64,000 nt of DNA from Mesostigma viride (Eukaryota; Streptophyta; Mesostigmatophyceae; Mesostigmatales; Mesostigmataceae), in the NCBI GenBank assembly GCA_009746045.1, contig RPFO01000648.1, forward strand, positions 1,161,521 to 1,225,520. The letters are read 5' to 3'. How positions within the stretch are numbered: position 1 is the first letter of the stretch; every line of letters starts with the position of its first letter. Shown one piece after another: positions 12,461 through 24,781 of this stretch. The notes beneath the pieces were generated by a model that saw nothing but the letters and a program-made list of their open reading frames with translations, was not told the DNA's origin and did not search any database. A program made the position numbers and the translations under genes.

Positions 12461-13600
12461 GGTGTGGCTGGTGAGGTACCACATAGGCTTATTTGGGTGA
12501 AATATGCACCTCGTGCGTGACTGGAAGAAGCAGGCCCATCAGGGTGTGGCTAGCGGGGTGACAGGTACACTTGCGTATCTGCGGCAATAAGGACCTTATG
12601 CTTGACTGACGAGGCAGCGAATATCGGAGGAGGGTGCGGATATCGGCGGTGTCCAGTGCACGGCTATCTGATTGTGTGGAAGTGCACCTGATGACTGGAA
12701 GAGGCAGGCCGAGCTATGCTGGGAGGTGGACATGAGCGGCAAGAGCGTATCGGTCCCTATACGCCTAGCAATGCCCGACCTCAGTGCGCGGTTTGTTACT
12801 CGGCGCGTCGCTCAAGTGTCGCTCTTGTATAGTCCAAAGAGAGCATGTAAGGAGCCTGGGCGACAAGGCAACGAGCCACATGGCATCAAGGCGATGAGTG
12901 CACCCATCATTCGGGTTCGAATGTCAAGTTGACATCGAGTCAAGTGTTTGACGGGTGGTGTGAACATGATGGCGGACCCTGGGAGTTGCCAAGTTGTGTA
13001 CTCAGTATTTGTTTGTCTTCATTTATAGTTCAGAAACTACGAGCCAGGAGCCTAGCAGCAAGACAGCTGGCCATACACCAGAGCATTAGGATTTCAATAA
13101 GCTGTGGGGCAAACTGCCCAATTGGATGATGCGTTCTCCGTCACCAAGTCTCTACTTTTTAGCTCCTAGGGCGGGAAACGCGTTAGTTCATTTAGTATTT
13201 TACATCGTCATGTGTGACTGGCTGACGGATCTCCACTCCATCTTACAAACTTTTGCTGTGTTATCTTGGAAATTAGTTGTGTTATCTTGGGAACAACATT
13301 GCATGGAGTTCGTGGCAGGTGCACGCGTACTTTACGATTTACAATGCAAGCACAGCAGCACCAAGTACATTTCCGGGTGGGTCGCTGGAGAAGTGCAATT
13401 CAAATTTATCAGTATTTGCCATGAACACGTGCTGAGAAGCCATTATATAACCATACAGTCCTTGAACATTTGGAATCATGGCATGGCAAACGTAATGATT
13501 GACTAGCTAGACCTTCTCAGTGGTTTTCCGTTTGCGGGTATTTCCTCGTAAATGGTGGGAGAGCGATCACAGCAATGGTGCTCACCACTAGAGACTCCCG
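12461..13600. other. 3' flank of the dehydrogenase gene with copies of its coding end
   Basis: The coding end (GCACCTC..GACTGGAAGAAGCAGG, then GGGTGTGGCT) is repeated in diverged form near 12508-12560 and again near 12683-12720. Beyond that I see no gene. The open frame at 13126-13506 has no recognisable features and unconvincing composition. Confidence 0.6.
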
Positions 13601-13619
13601 GCCAGTTAGGCTCGAAACA

Positions 13620-13860
13620 CACGCCCTGATCAAGCTAGCTGTTTCCGGCCCCCCTGTCTCGGTCATCTGGTCGCTCTACACGTAAGCCAGCCATAATTTC
13701 AATGCACAATGCTACACATTTCCATCACCATTCATATTCATCGTCCTGAACGACTCGAACACGCGGACAAGATAACGGCAGGCTCGAGCTACCATGGTCC
13801 GGATTCTCCCGATTTCTGGCCTGCGCTGGTTGTCTCCTTGATATAATGTAGACAACGTGC
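13620..13860. repeat. Dispersed repeat, copy 1
   Basis: This stretch, including CACGTAAGCCAGCCATAATT and AACGACTCGAACACG, recurs at high identity at about 54300-54510. The second copy runs on into an inverted partner of its own right part (about 54520-54600). Confidence 0.8.
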
Positions 13861-13943
13861 TGATGGTTGGGTGGGATGGAAGGAGCCGCGTAATCGAACG
13901 AACCTAAGTCTAATCTAGCTAGTCTAGAAAAATCCTAACTACC

Positions 13944-14327
13944 CTACTCATCAAAACGCCTCCTCCGCTTGGGGGGAGGTGGTTTGCCCACAGGGTCGGG
14001 CGTGTGAGCCGAGACAATCCTCTTCCACCGCGTCTTGTTCTGCATGGCAGTCCAAAGAAGGGAGAGAGAGTGGATGCGGTATTCAAACTGGGCTGGGACC
14101 AGTAGGTCATCCAGCAACATCTGTACGTAGTTCGTGACATGTTTCCCTACCTTTTTGGGAATGTCCTTGGGGCCAGGCCAGGTCAGAATGTGCCGTCCTG
14201 GCTGGCCAAGCCGCTGGGGGCCGGCCAGACCAAGGGCGGTGTCGACCTGGCTGGTGCGAGCAAGGTGTCCTACAAATGCTATCCTACGCTGGCTATATAA
14301 AGCATGGTACCTATGAATAGTTTGCAT
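13944..14327 (-). pseudogene. LINE ORF2 C-terminal fragment
   Basis: The minus-strand frame has RRIAFVGHLARTSQVDTA, then W-P-G-P-K-D-I-P, a basic Lys/Arg/Pro-rich end and a stop. The motif resembles the region after the reverse transcriptase in LINEs (R-x-x-W/F-x-G-H-x-x-R). The same peptide family occurs on the minus strand at about 50724-51050. No reverse transcriptase core is attached, so this is a 5'-truncated copy. Confidence 0.55.
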
Positions 14328-14329
14328 AC

Positions 14330-15395
14330 AAGATTAGCTGAGGCCTCATGCACTCGGGGCCCATATTTTAGATTAGCTGTGGACATACATGTACATATTG
14401 ACGTCTTGGGGAGACGTCCAGTCGTCCACTGTATATCTTAATTAATTAATTAGACTAATTAATCAATTAATATCTTACTTTAATTGGGTAATTATATTTT
14501 CAATTGATGTACAAGCATGCATGCACAATTTCACCTGATCGTCACGTGCTTATGCACCAACAATTACAAACGCTTTAGCAGCATGACTGAAATTGCTGTG
14601 GTGCCATCCATGTCTGTGTCTGCTTGTCTTTCTCGTGCCGAATTCGGATTAACTATACTAATTGTACTGACACGTGAATCATTAATGACTCTGTCATTTG
14701 GGTAGGCGAACGATCCCCCAAGGCTTTCCCCGGTCTACTGATAAGGTATCTATTAGATGAGACATCGTATTGTATTTTGCACCACTGGCTAAGCATGGCC
14801 ATTCGTTCTTGGGGGTCTTTGGGGACCCGCATTTGCGAGGCAGGTGGAGGGGATAGTGCGAAGCCTCCGTCCCATGCGGTGCACCTTGTGCAGCATGAAG
14901 GCGACACGCGTGAGTTCCGAAGCATGTGCTCGCATGGAGCACGGAACCTCCAAGTACTGGAGACAACGATTTGCCCCTACTTGGCTGGAAATGCCCAGCA
15001 CTGCGCACAAAGGTTTCTTGCATCTCTTCATCGTATCACGATGGTGGTTGTGCCATTTAAAGCAGCAGGGGTAACCAAGTGAAAGCTATCAGCTTTAACA
15101 TGAATAACCACTTTTCTTGGAACAGCCATGTGCTTATCCATGTAATGTCCTCAAAAGGCGACGGCAAAGCATTCAGCAAGTCTAGAGGCTTCCGCTCATG
15201 TGCATCCACCTGAACAAAAGCTGCTTGGATACAGGATTGCCAATCCTTGGAAACATGCCCCACGCCAGCAAACAGAATGCCTCCCTGGATTAAGTCAAGG
15301 GTGCACAAGAAGTTGGACGGTAATCAACATGACGTGTCCGGGTCAATCAGTCCGGGCTGGACTGATGGCCACCTTCAGCGAAGAACGCTTCATAC
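14330..15395. other. No confident gene; AT-rich tract
   Basis: An AATTAATTAATT-rich stretch lies at about 14435-14515. Minus-strand open frames between 14650 and 15310 have some coding look (for example VDAHERKPLDLLNALPSPFE near 15200), but I could not join them to an exon chain. Confidence 0.4.
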
Positions 15396-15586
15396 CCTCG
15401 TGACAGAAATGATTCCCAAGCCTTGAGGAATTCGCTGTGCCGAGACAGCTGGGAAACCAATTGGTTCACCTTCACGCTGTGATCGGCTAGAATTTCGTAG
15501 AGCTCTGCGATGGACGACGCAAGCGACGTGACCTGCTGATTTATCTCTTGAGCCAACTGCGCGGTGTCGCTGCTCATGATATCCAA
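15396..15586 (-). CDS. Possible first exon of a small helical protein
   Basis: A minus-strand frame beginning MDIMSSDTAQLAQEINQQ encodes about 63 residues of amphipathic helix (heptads such as LASSIAELYEILADH). It then meets a plausible donor GTATGA at 15395. A second Met at 15577 may be the true start. I do not recognise the family; small coiled-coil subunits of trafficking complexes look like this. No downstream exon was placed, so this may be a fragment. It lies divergent to ARPC4. Confidence 0.3.
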
Positions 15587-16641
15587 TAACGGGAGCCTGA
15601 ATGCTTATCCTTTCCAAATTTCTCACGAACCTTGGCGCGCAGCTAGAAGCCGTCTACATGACGTCCTTAATTGAAGTAGCGACACACTAGTAACGCTCGT
15701 GGCCACAACCAGCCGGTAATAAGCGCCGTCTGACTAAAATTATCGAGTTACACCTTCTCTACTCCCCAAACAAGCATTCAACTACGCATGGTGCGAATCT
15801 CATTCTGGACTCAGCTGCGGATCGCTGTGCCAGGGGCTTACAGCCGCGGAATGGCGGATCAGTTTGATAACGGCGTCAAAGCACATCAGCCATCAGGAAA
15901 GACATCGTAGGCGTCACAGTCTCTCGAAACCAGGATTACCGAAAAATAGCAATGATCGACAAATCCAAACCAAAGGATTACCAGATCCCTACCTACGCAA
16001 GTAGTTGCATGCCACTAATACTTTGCAATGGCTATTCCCTGGTGAATGATGATGCCTCGACTTCGCCACAAATTTGCGTTGAATTCAGTTCTGCCGTTAA
16101 TTCCGCACGAATTTGCCTGCAGTCTCTGCGGCAGAAAAAAACACTGTGCCGGGTCACCGTGGGGCGCCACGTGGCAGATTTGCGTCGTATCTAGCATCCA
16201 CCCTACCTGCAGGGCGTCCTGGGGCGTTGACGGTGTTCGCGTGATGCCCCGTTCGCGCAGATTGGAAGGAGGACGAGCACGAGTCTAAAAACCATGCGAC
16301 TATGGCAGGCGGGGGTCGTGCTGTTTCCGTGGGCAAAGTGTGCGTTGATGAAGGGGAAAATACAGACAAGCAGGACAGGATAGTTTTTGGACCGTTGTCA
16401 CAACTTGGCATTTGTTTTATACAGTGGAAACTTGGAATTTTAAATGGAAATTAGACGAATGGCGTGGTTATTACGGTGCACTGCGAATGTTTAATTGATG
16501 ATCACGGGAGACTTGTTCATGAGCATCTAGCTATCCGGGAGTTCTCAACACTCTGGAGTCTTTTCTATTTCTGGCGCAGCCGCCCATGCTTCTTGGTGAT
16601 ACTCTCTGATACAGCCTTCTACTCGAATTTAGTTTTCCCAA
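15587..16641. other. Intergenic region upstream of ARPC4
   Basis: About 1 kb with no convincing gene. It should contain the ARPC4 promoter, and that of the possible small gene on the minus strand. Open frames here lack splice context and recognisable motifs. Confidence 0.4.
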
Positions 16642-19603
16642 ATGGTCAGTACCGAAGCCTATACCGGCGCGGGTAGAAAAAAAAATATTACTTTTCCGCT
16701 CCCGGCAACTTGCGGAGTTTTCATTCTCCCGGGAAGAGGCTTTTCTATCTGTTAGTCGCCTGCAGCTGCAAGCGCCCACATGCCAACGGTTTTGTCGCCT
16801 TGATTACGCTGGCTTGCATTCCCGACCTCGTGCTTCCGCTGCTGTCGTTCCTTCCAGGCAAATACGCTGCGCCCCTACTTGACGTGCATCCGCAATACGC
16901 TAGTGGGAGCCCTTTGTATACAGGTAAGCTTGGGAGCTGGGACCAGGAATAAGTCTTTGCACCGAGCCCGCTCTAGATGACCGCATTTCTGCCAGAACCG
17001 AATGGAATGGCGAGGTGTAGGCAACGGTAGATGCTGGATCATTTGTTCTAGGCTGTACTGTCACGATCGATGTGGACAAGCTCGTGACATCTGCAATCTC
17101 TGCACCTCGCAGCAGATTCCCTTTGCATTGCATCTGCAAACTCTGCCTGTTTTAGCACACGGCTCGCGGCGATACAAACTCGCCACTGCTTGTTGGACCA
17201 CTAGGCAAAGGGCATAGCTCAGGATGCAAGGGGCAAGGCTCAGGAGCATGCGCCATTGCAGGCGTCGGCCTGGGTAACCCTGGGACCCATCGGCCATCGT
17301 TACACCATCATTATTGCGCCATGACCTCGACATAGGGCTGGATCTGTCAGGCTTTGGTACCATTGCCTGGGGAACGCAAGTATCGAAGCACGCGCACTCG
17401 CCTGGCAAGGCAGGCATGGTGCAATGTCCGTGTGCGTGGGGAGTACAAGGCCAGCACCATCGTCAGGAGTTGCACTTGTTATAGCAGGGGCAAGGTGGTG
17501 AGATAGGGCTAGGCCAAGGACTAGTTGGATGGTGCAAGGTTTTCAGATCAAGGCAGGCAGTGGGGTCTTGAGCACTGCCTTTGTGTAACAAGCCTCTCTT
17601 TGATAGGAGTGTTTATCAATCGGCTTTACTCAGGAGAGCTTGCATGTAGTCCCTGCCGTAAGTCGCACTCTCCTGCGTCGCCTGCTCCACCTATCCCATT
17701 GGAGCAAAACACCGATCATTGTGGGGCATCCACCCATTCCTGTGGAGCAGAACACCTGTCCCTGTGGGGTTGTATATTTCTGCTGCGCACAAGTTGTGCG
17801 CCAACTCCATCTCGTCATCGTTTTCAACTTTCTCTTCTTCCAGTAAACCCCCGCCATTTTTTATCTCAACTGTGCTCGCTCACCACCTTGTTTCTGTCAT
17901 CAGGACTTCCCCTCGCAAGAGGTGGAGCGACACAACCGGCCCGAGGTGGAGTACCAGTACGTTGGACAACAACTGTTGTAGTGTAGAAACCCAGTCGCTT
18001 GTAACCCTATACCAGCCCCCGAGGCGGAGCACCCGTACATGGCCAGAGTTGCTTAGTGTAGACACGCTGTACTCTAAACTGGCCTGAGGGGGAGTATCAG
18101 CATGTGGATGCGTTAGATAGGAGCAGGGAAATCGTGGGTATGCTGTGGGCGTGGGTGTGGGTGGCTGGAAGGAAGGGGGGGGGGAAAGGGGCAGGCTTGG
18201 TGGCGGATCCCATTTACAACAAGTTTTGCACACATGCACATGCACACACACAGGCACATGCAAATGCGCACTCAGAATGCATTAAGGAAGACAGAAGGGC
18301 AAGGAGAAATTCATGAGAAGTCGGCGAAGGGGTGGACGTGGTTTGTTTGTAACAAGGGCAGGCGGATGGACTAGCGCAGCATGGGGCTGTTGCCTGCTCT
18401 GTCCAGGTGGCACAAACCATCAGGAAGGGAGGGAGGGCGGTGCACGCCATTCGTTCGTCGATTAGCAAGGCAACCCCCTTGAAGGAGCGGTTGGTTTCCC
18501 TCTTGTGGAAAGAGCTTGTTGAAAGGGAGGGAGCGCGGTACATGGACACTCATGGATTTTGCTGCCTGCCATGGTTTTGCAAAGCGCCCGTAACTCCCGC
18601 TGGTGGCTTGGATGGTGTCAGTTAAAAAGCCAGCTTTGACAGCAGGGCCACCCTGGGTCAGGAAGCGAGGGGGGAGGTGGGGGGGGCATCTTTGGAATGG
18701 TGATGGTTTGCACGCGGTTTATGAAGATGTGATGGCTATTGTCATGATACAGTGACCATTTTGTCAATGCTACGCAGCTGTCAAGAGATACAGTGACCAT
18801 TCTGCGAGCCAGGTGTTCCCAACAGAGGCACAGAAGTAGTTGGTGGAAGAATGTATCCATGGGACAGCCTAATCGTTGTCTAGTAACACGGTTAGTTTAG
18901 GGAAGTAGTGCTTCTACATGCATGCTGGAAGGCACGCAAATGATCGGTCAGTGCGTGTGAGGCGGGGTGGGGACCTGCCCGTGGCCCAGTCCTGTTGGCT
19001 GTCCAAAATAAGTTTATTCCCTTTGCTGACCCTCCTGACCCTGCTGACCTTGTTGACCTTGAGATCAGGTGGCAAGATGATCAACCACCCCGTTACATCC
19101 ATCATCCACCCCGTTACATCCATCTCCACCCCGTTACATCCATCATCCACCCCGTTACATCTATATGTCGATATAGATTATTGCTGGGATGCATAAGGTA
19201 GCCCATCCCTACCCGTGGGTCTTGTCGTTAACGCCTCATTGGCCGTTGGTCTGGCAGAGACCCCCATGGCTGTAAGCATTTGCTTGTTTTCAATATTGTC
19301 TGTGGCCATAGTTGCCTGCGGGCTTGGCTTGCCCTCCGGCTCGTCTCACCCCCTCTGTATGTTGGACCACCTCTTCCTGCCGTCGTTTCCTTCGGCTGCG
19401 GCGGATGACATCACCTGATGACATCGCCCATCCGACCACGGTGCAGGACGAGCAAGGAGTTGCTATTGCAGCCGGTACGTGGCCGCCGGGCCCGCACATG
19501 TACTCCAGAAAGCAGTCCCATCGCTCCCCACATAGTAGTGCTATATTAAAGTGACCACGCACACACATGCACACGCACGCACACGCAGACATGCACGCAC
19601 ACG

Positions 19604-19676
<73 letters not shown>

Positions 19677-22600
19677 GCACACACACACACGCACACACAC
19701 ACACACACACACACGGAGGCGTGCATGGAGACGCATGCAGAGAAACCTGCACTGACATGTAGACAGCGATGCTCCTTAGTTGCATCGCCACTCCCGCCCC
19801 CTGTTCCATCCGTGTCTCCATCCGTCTCATTAGCAGGCTACCTGTTCTTATCTCCATCATCGCCGCTCTTGGATGAGTGGCGAAAGTTTGGTTTCATGAG
19901 CAAGTTGCATGCGCGTCCTGCATTCATCTTCTGCTTTAGAATGTCAGGCTTTAGGGTTTTCTCCTCGTGTAGATATAGTGTTTTGAGGGTGGAACATACT
20001 ATGCGTGATGTGTCGGGCTCCTTATGCGTTCCGTGCAGTCATCACGTCCGCGTAGACCTATGCCCATGCATCAGGGTGCACCCGTCAGGGCACATGCGTA
20101 ACTACCCAGGCTCACCCCTGCTGGCACCAAGCTCCTGTGGCTGTCCTGTTCCATGAGCATCGTTCCATGAGGCATTGACTGATCGACCGCCCTGGTCTCC
20201 GGGGCTCGGTCAAGGAGTTTGTGGTCCGTGCCTGTGGATTGTGGAACCAGACAGCCTGTGCTCTGGCTGCTTTGCTTCGCTGTTCGGAGCGCTGATCCGT
20301 TGGATGGTTGCCTGGTGGCGTGCCTGTGCCACGAATCGCGTGCTGGATTGTTTGGTGTGAAGCGCGTGCTGGATGGTTTGTTGTGCAGCGCGTGCTGGAT
20401 GGGTGTTTATGAATCATGTTCAGGTGTTGGTCCTCCGCAATGACCACGACAACCCTCACCCTTGGTGCGCACCCTTGGTGTGTGCATTCTGACTGCGGGT
20501 ATATTGCTCGTGCAGGTGTTGATCAGCCGCAACGAACAGGAGAAGTGTCTGATTGAGGCGTCCATCAACTCAGTGCGCATCAGTGTCAAGGTACGAGGGG
20601 GGGGTGGGGGGGGAGGGAGGAGGTACAGGTAGCCGGATGGTTGCACGCAAACGGACAAGTGCTTGTGGCAAACTGAAGGCTGCCATCAGCTCGGTGCGCA
20701 TCAGCGTCAAGGTATGGTGAGGTGGCGGAAAAACAGCAGGTGGGGTAGATCGACACGAAGAGGATGGTCGGATGGCTATAATTAGACGTAACCATGGAAC
20801 TGCGATGTTGCTGCTGATGTACTAGGGACTTCCTCACGTCCTTCTCACGCTCTCTAAACCACGCTGTGCATGCCATAGTCATGCAATTATCACCGTCCTG
20901 CGACCATCGCTGTGATGCAATCACTCTAATCGCTGAATCACCCTCATGGATCACCTTAGCATGGATCGTGCACCACCAGCCCACACTCCCCCTCTCTCCA
21001 CCACCACCACTTGCTCGACCATCTCGCCTTTCTCCAAAGTGCCCTGCCCTGGTTGCCTGCCATCATGCATGCTATTTTTATTACATCATATCTTGTACAC
21101 TGTTAAAGCCACTTTAATAGTGCCCTGCCCTGGTTGCGTGCCATCATGCATGCGATGTTTATCCACATTGGTATTTACAATGTTTTCCTGTCATCCACAT
21201 TGTCATGCACATTGTTATTTGCTGTTGTTTATCCCGATTTTCACAGGCCGGATAAATATTATTTAAAGAGTATTTAAATATTTTCCGAAGGTAGCAAAAT
21301 CCTTTCAAATAGTATTTAAATACTTCCTCGAGAGGGAGGGCGAGTTTCCAATGTATTTAAATATTTCCACCACAAAGCGGGGAGCTTCTAAATATATTTA
21401 AATACTTGGGCGCAAAAATAGGAGCACGTCAAATATTTTTAAATACTTCCCCTGAAATTTTTGTCGCGGCTAAATATATTCAAATATTATTTAAATACTT
21501 TAGCCAACAGTTCAGCTATAGTTTAGAGATCTTTGCTTACATTTTTTTCGGCCGGGCGCGGCTCATGGGGTGACCGCCACGACCTTCGCGTGTGCGCCAT
21601 TGTGTTTTACGGCGGTAGTACTGTACTAGCGAGTGGCCGCCAGGCTGGAAAGGGGGGTTGTGGGCGCTGGGGGGTGTTGGAAAGGTTCCCGATTTTGCGG
21701 TTATACATATATTTACTACCCAAGATATCTAAATATACACCAGGGTATTTAGAAATATATGCATTTAAATTTTCTTTAAACATATTTAAATATTTTATTC
21801 ACAACACGGATCCTCGCAAAATACATTTAAATATTTTTCTATCTTGTAAGCGCCCGTGTAAATATATTTAAATATTTTTGCGCCACTCGGGATCGTCAGC
21901 AAATGTATTTAAATACTTTTGCTGGGTCCGGCAACCCTTTGCAAATGTATTTAGAGGTATAAATATTCAGTATTTATAAATCTTTCTATTTTAAATCCAT
22001 AAATATCATTTATATTTATCCGGCCTGTGCCGATTTTAGTCCACATTCTTTGTCCATTATTTGGAAGCACTTGATGGCGCCCCTTGTTCTCCCTAAGGAG
22101 GCACATTTCTTGTTGAGTGTTTTAATAACCGTTGCTGTTACCTGTACTTCCCTTCTTGAGATTTCAACTGATCAATTATATCGCTAATGATATCGTCTGA
22201 CATCACCTTGCGTGCTTCATCTACCAGCTCAAGCAGGTGGACGAGCGGGAGTCCATTCATGCTTCCATGCCCACTGTTATACTTGTTTTTGTGCATGTGC
22301 GTGTGGTGTGTGTGTGTGTGCCATTTGCCAGCTCGGGAGGCCATGTATCCCGAATTGAACACCCCCTCTGTTCTCATGTGTGTGGGTCATCACCTTGCGT
22401 GCTTCATCGACCAGCTCAAGCAGGTGGACGAGCTGGAGGCCATCCTCAAGAAGAAGTTCACCTCCTTCCTCACGCAGCGCGCCGAGGCGTTCCAGGTGGG
22501 CGCAGCGGTCACTGTAGGCACTTGGTTCACTGTGGCGACACTAACAGGGTATATGCACTCCTCAAGAGCAAGCTCACCTCCTTCCTCGCACAGCGCGCCG

Positions 22601-23712
22601 AGGCGGCAGTGGTGGCTGTCGGCGATTAGAGGGGTCACTATAGGCGCTTAGGGGGGTCGCTATGGCCACACTAACAGGAGACGAGAATGCTCCCTGCTCC
22701 CTTCTCTGGTGTTTGTCAGCCCAGCGCGGGGATGTGTTGTCAGCTGCAAGTTTCTACGCAAGATTCATGTCGGTTTCTCTCAAGTATGCGCCCCTGCTGG
22801 TGTTGGGGTGTCTCTTATGCCACGGCTGCCACCGCTGCGGGGATCCTGCTGCTGTACGTCTGCTAACCTGTTGTTCGTCCTGTTCTCGCCCCCTCTGCTG
22901 GTTTGGCTCTAGTCCTACCGTCCTATCTACCTATACATATCCATGCCTATCGGCTGCATGTATCCCCCCCCTAAATGTATCCCAACGCATCTATCCATAT
23001 ACTGGTGTTGTGCTCCCCCCAGGTGCTGCGGCGCGTGCCCTTGGAGGGCTACGACATCAGCTTTCTGATCACCAGTGCGCACGGGGAACAGATGTACCGC
23101 CGCAAGCTGGTGGATTTCATCGTCACCTTTTTGGAGGTGGGTCGAGGCTGCAGCGCGGACGGGTCTACTATGGTTGTCTTATTGATACTACTACTCATGC
23201 AAATTGCTTGTGGATAGATGGTTAGTATGTTGTTGCCTGCCGTGTGGCGACCTGCATACCATCACCTCAGGGCGTTAAGACGTTGACATAGTGCCCATCA
23301 CCGGCGTTGAGACGTTGACATAGTGCCCATCACCGGCGTTGAGACGTTGGCATAGTGCCCATCACCGGCGTTGACGCGTTGACATAGTGCCCATCACCTG
23401 CAGGGCATCGACAAGGAGATGGTGAGGGGAAGCTGTCTCCGATGCACTCATTCGTATGGCTTGCCCTGTGCCTATACCTAATTGTATGCCCTAATCTATC
23501 CCCATCAGCCTCCACAGGATGTGGACAAGGGGATCAGCGGTATGGTCACAGTGCTGACTCCATTGTTGCTTGTTTACATTCCTCGCGCCTAATTACATCT
23601 CGTGACGGTTCAACCACCACAGGATGTGGACAAGGAGATCAGCGAGATGAAGATCTCCGTCAACAGCCGGGGGCGCGCGGTGGCGGCTGAGTTCATGAAG
23701 CAGTTCAGCTGA
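16642..23712 (+). CDS. ARPC4: Actin-related protein 2/3 complex subunit 4 (ARPC4, p20)
   Basis: Eight exons assemble in phase to about 169 residues, the normal ARPC4 length: 16642-16644 (ATG only, tentative, donor GTCAGT), 16858-16923 ([10 protein letters not shown]), 17904-17956 ([16 protein letters not shown]), 19447-19474 (TSKELLLQP), 20516-20590 ([19 protein letters not shown]), 22415-22495 ([10 protein letters not shown]), 23023-23136 ([13 protein letters not shown]) and 23623-23712 ([16 protein letters not shown], stop). These blocks match the conserved ARPC4 order. ARPC4 forms, with ARPC2, the structural core of the Arp2/3 complex that nucleates branched actin. Exon 4 is only 28 bp. 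Introns and 3' flank carry diverged tandem copies of the exon edges: downstream of exon 3, both sides of exons 5 and 6, upstream of exon 8, and after the stop. The intron between exons 5 and 6 holds a MITE. Only exon 1 is uncertain. Confidence 0.9.
19556..19714. repeat. (CA)n microsatellite
   Basis: CACA/CACG repeats lie just after the 28-bp exon 4 of ARPC4, within its intron. The His/Thr frames are artefacts. Confidence 0.95.
21242..22029. mobile_element. hAT-like non-autonomous element (MITE) in an ARPC4 intron
   Basis: The 788-bp element begins CACAGGCCGGATAAATAT and ends with the exact inverse complement, an 18-bp perfect terminal inverted repeat. It is flanked by the 8-bp direct repeat CCGATTTT at 21234-21241 and 22030-22037. 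An 8-bp target duplication with CA-starting ends fits the hAT superfamily. The interior holds about a dozen TATTTAAATA(T/C)TT palindromes separated by GC-richer spacers, and no coding frame. Such subterminal repeats could be transposase binding sites (inference). Confidence 0.8.
23272..23399. repeat. 32-bp tandem repeat, about 4 copies
   Basis: GTTGAGACGTTGACATAGTG followed by CCCATCACCGGC repeats in the last ARPC4 intron and ends at the AG before the decoy mini-exon at 23404. Confidence 0.9.
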
Positions 23713-24781
23713 TGGACACACTAGCAGCTGATGGACATCTCATTTTGTCAAGTGAAGCAGCTTAGCTGAGGGCTGGCCAATATCTTAATTGACAGAGCGC
23801 AGTGTGGCGTGAAGCAGTTCAGCTGAGGACGAGGGCATGCAAGGGGCCATTTTGCGGTTTGGCACGACATTATCAAGGAGACAACCAGCACAGACATTAT
23901 ATTTGGCCAGAATGGCATGAAGCAACACGGCTGATGGGCAGCTGATTCGGTCAGTTCGAGGACGTAAAGGGCCATTCGTCGAACAGAGGGGGAGTTGATT
24001 TGGGATGAAGCGGTTCTGCGGAAGAGCCGGCGGGTTTATATCCTGAGGCTCCACTGGTTATGCAAGATCAGCAGTTCAGCACGTCTACAGGTGGCAAGTG
24101 GTGGTTGATCATTGGAGGGCGATCTGGGTACGTTGATCGGTCCCACGGAGCTGGAGGCCAGCAGCCAGAGGGCCCGTGTGCCAGCAGTTAGTGGGACCGT
24201 GTGCCCCGTGTCATCCTGCACGGCAATTATTGTTATCTGTCAGCAGATAACTTCTGCCTCCAATGATTTTTCTAACTGCTGCCGCGGTTAGTGATGTCTA
24301 GTAGCGGCTGCCACTGCTGCAGATGCAATATAGACATATTTTGTGTTTTCGAAGCCCCGCCAACTTGGCAGCTCGGGACGAATAGGACATACTGAATATA
24401 TGGCGACTGTGAGAGCTGGGTTTACCAGGAGCATTTGGGCTACATGCTTGCTATTCGTCAGCAGGAATAGAATTGGGTACACCGTAGTCATGAAGCCTTG
24501 CAGTGTCCCGTGACCTGGGCTGGCCTTGCTGTGCACAGTTGTGGCAATCTTATCTTACTAGCTCTGGCAAGGCTAGGGATCCCTTGAACAAATTTATTAA
24601 GTGAGATTAATTAATTAATTAATTACATTCAGTCATCAGTCATCATTCCGTCATCATTCCGTCATCGCAACTAGCATAATTCCGTCATCGCGACTCGGAA
24701 AACATGGTATTCTGCTGGCATCTATCACCATCCCATAATGCTGCCATCTGTCACCAATGCACAACGATGGGGGTTTAGGGG
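23713..24781. other. ARPC4 3' flank with decayed copies of the coding end; host side of the virus junction
   Basis: The terminal codons ATGAAGCAGTTCAGCTGA are echoed near 23754, 23810, 23916 and 24004 with substitutions. Further right are an ATTAATTAATTAATTA tract (about 24606-24626) and CATTCCGTCAT repeats (about 24640-24690). No gene is seen. Confidence 0.6.

Noticed and set aside
13126-13506. A 126-residue plus-strand frame downstream of the dehydrogenase
   Set aside because: There are no recognisable motifs and the composition resembles non-coding sequence. It lies in a repeat-rich 3' flank.
23404-23540. Copies of the last ARPC4 exon start as constitutive exons
   Set aside because: The full last exon at 23623-23712 already contains the complete conserved segment. 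Including both copies would duplicate DKE residues or break the frame.
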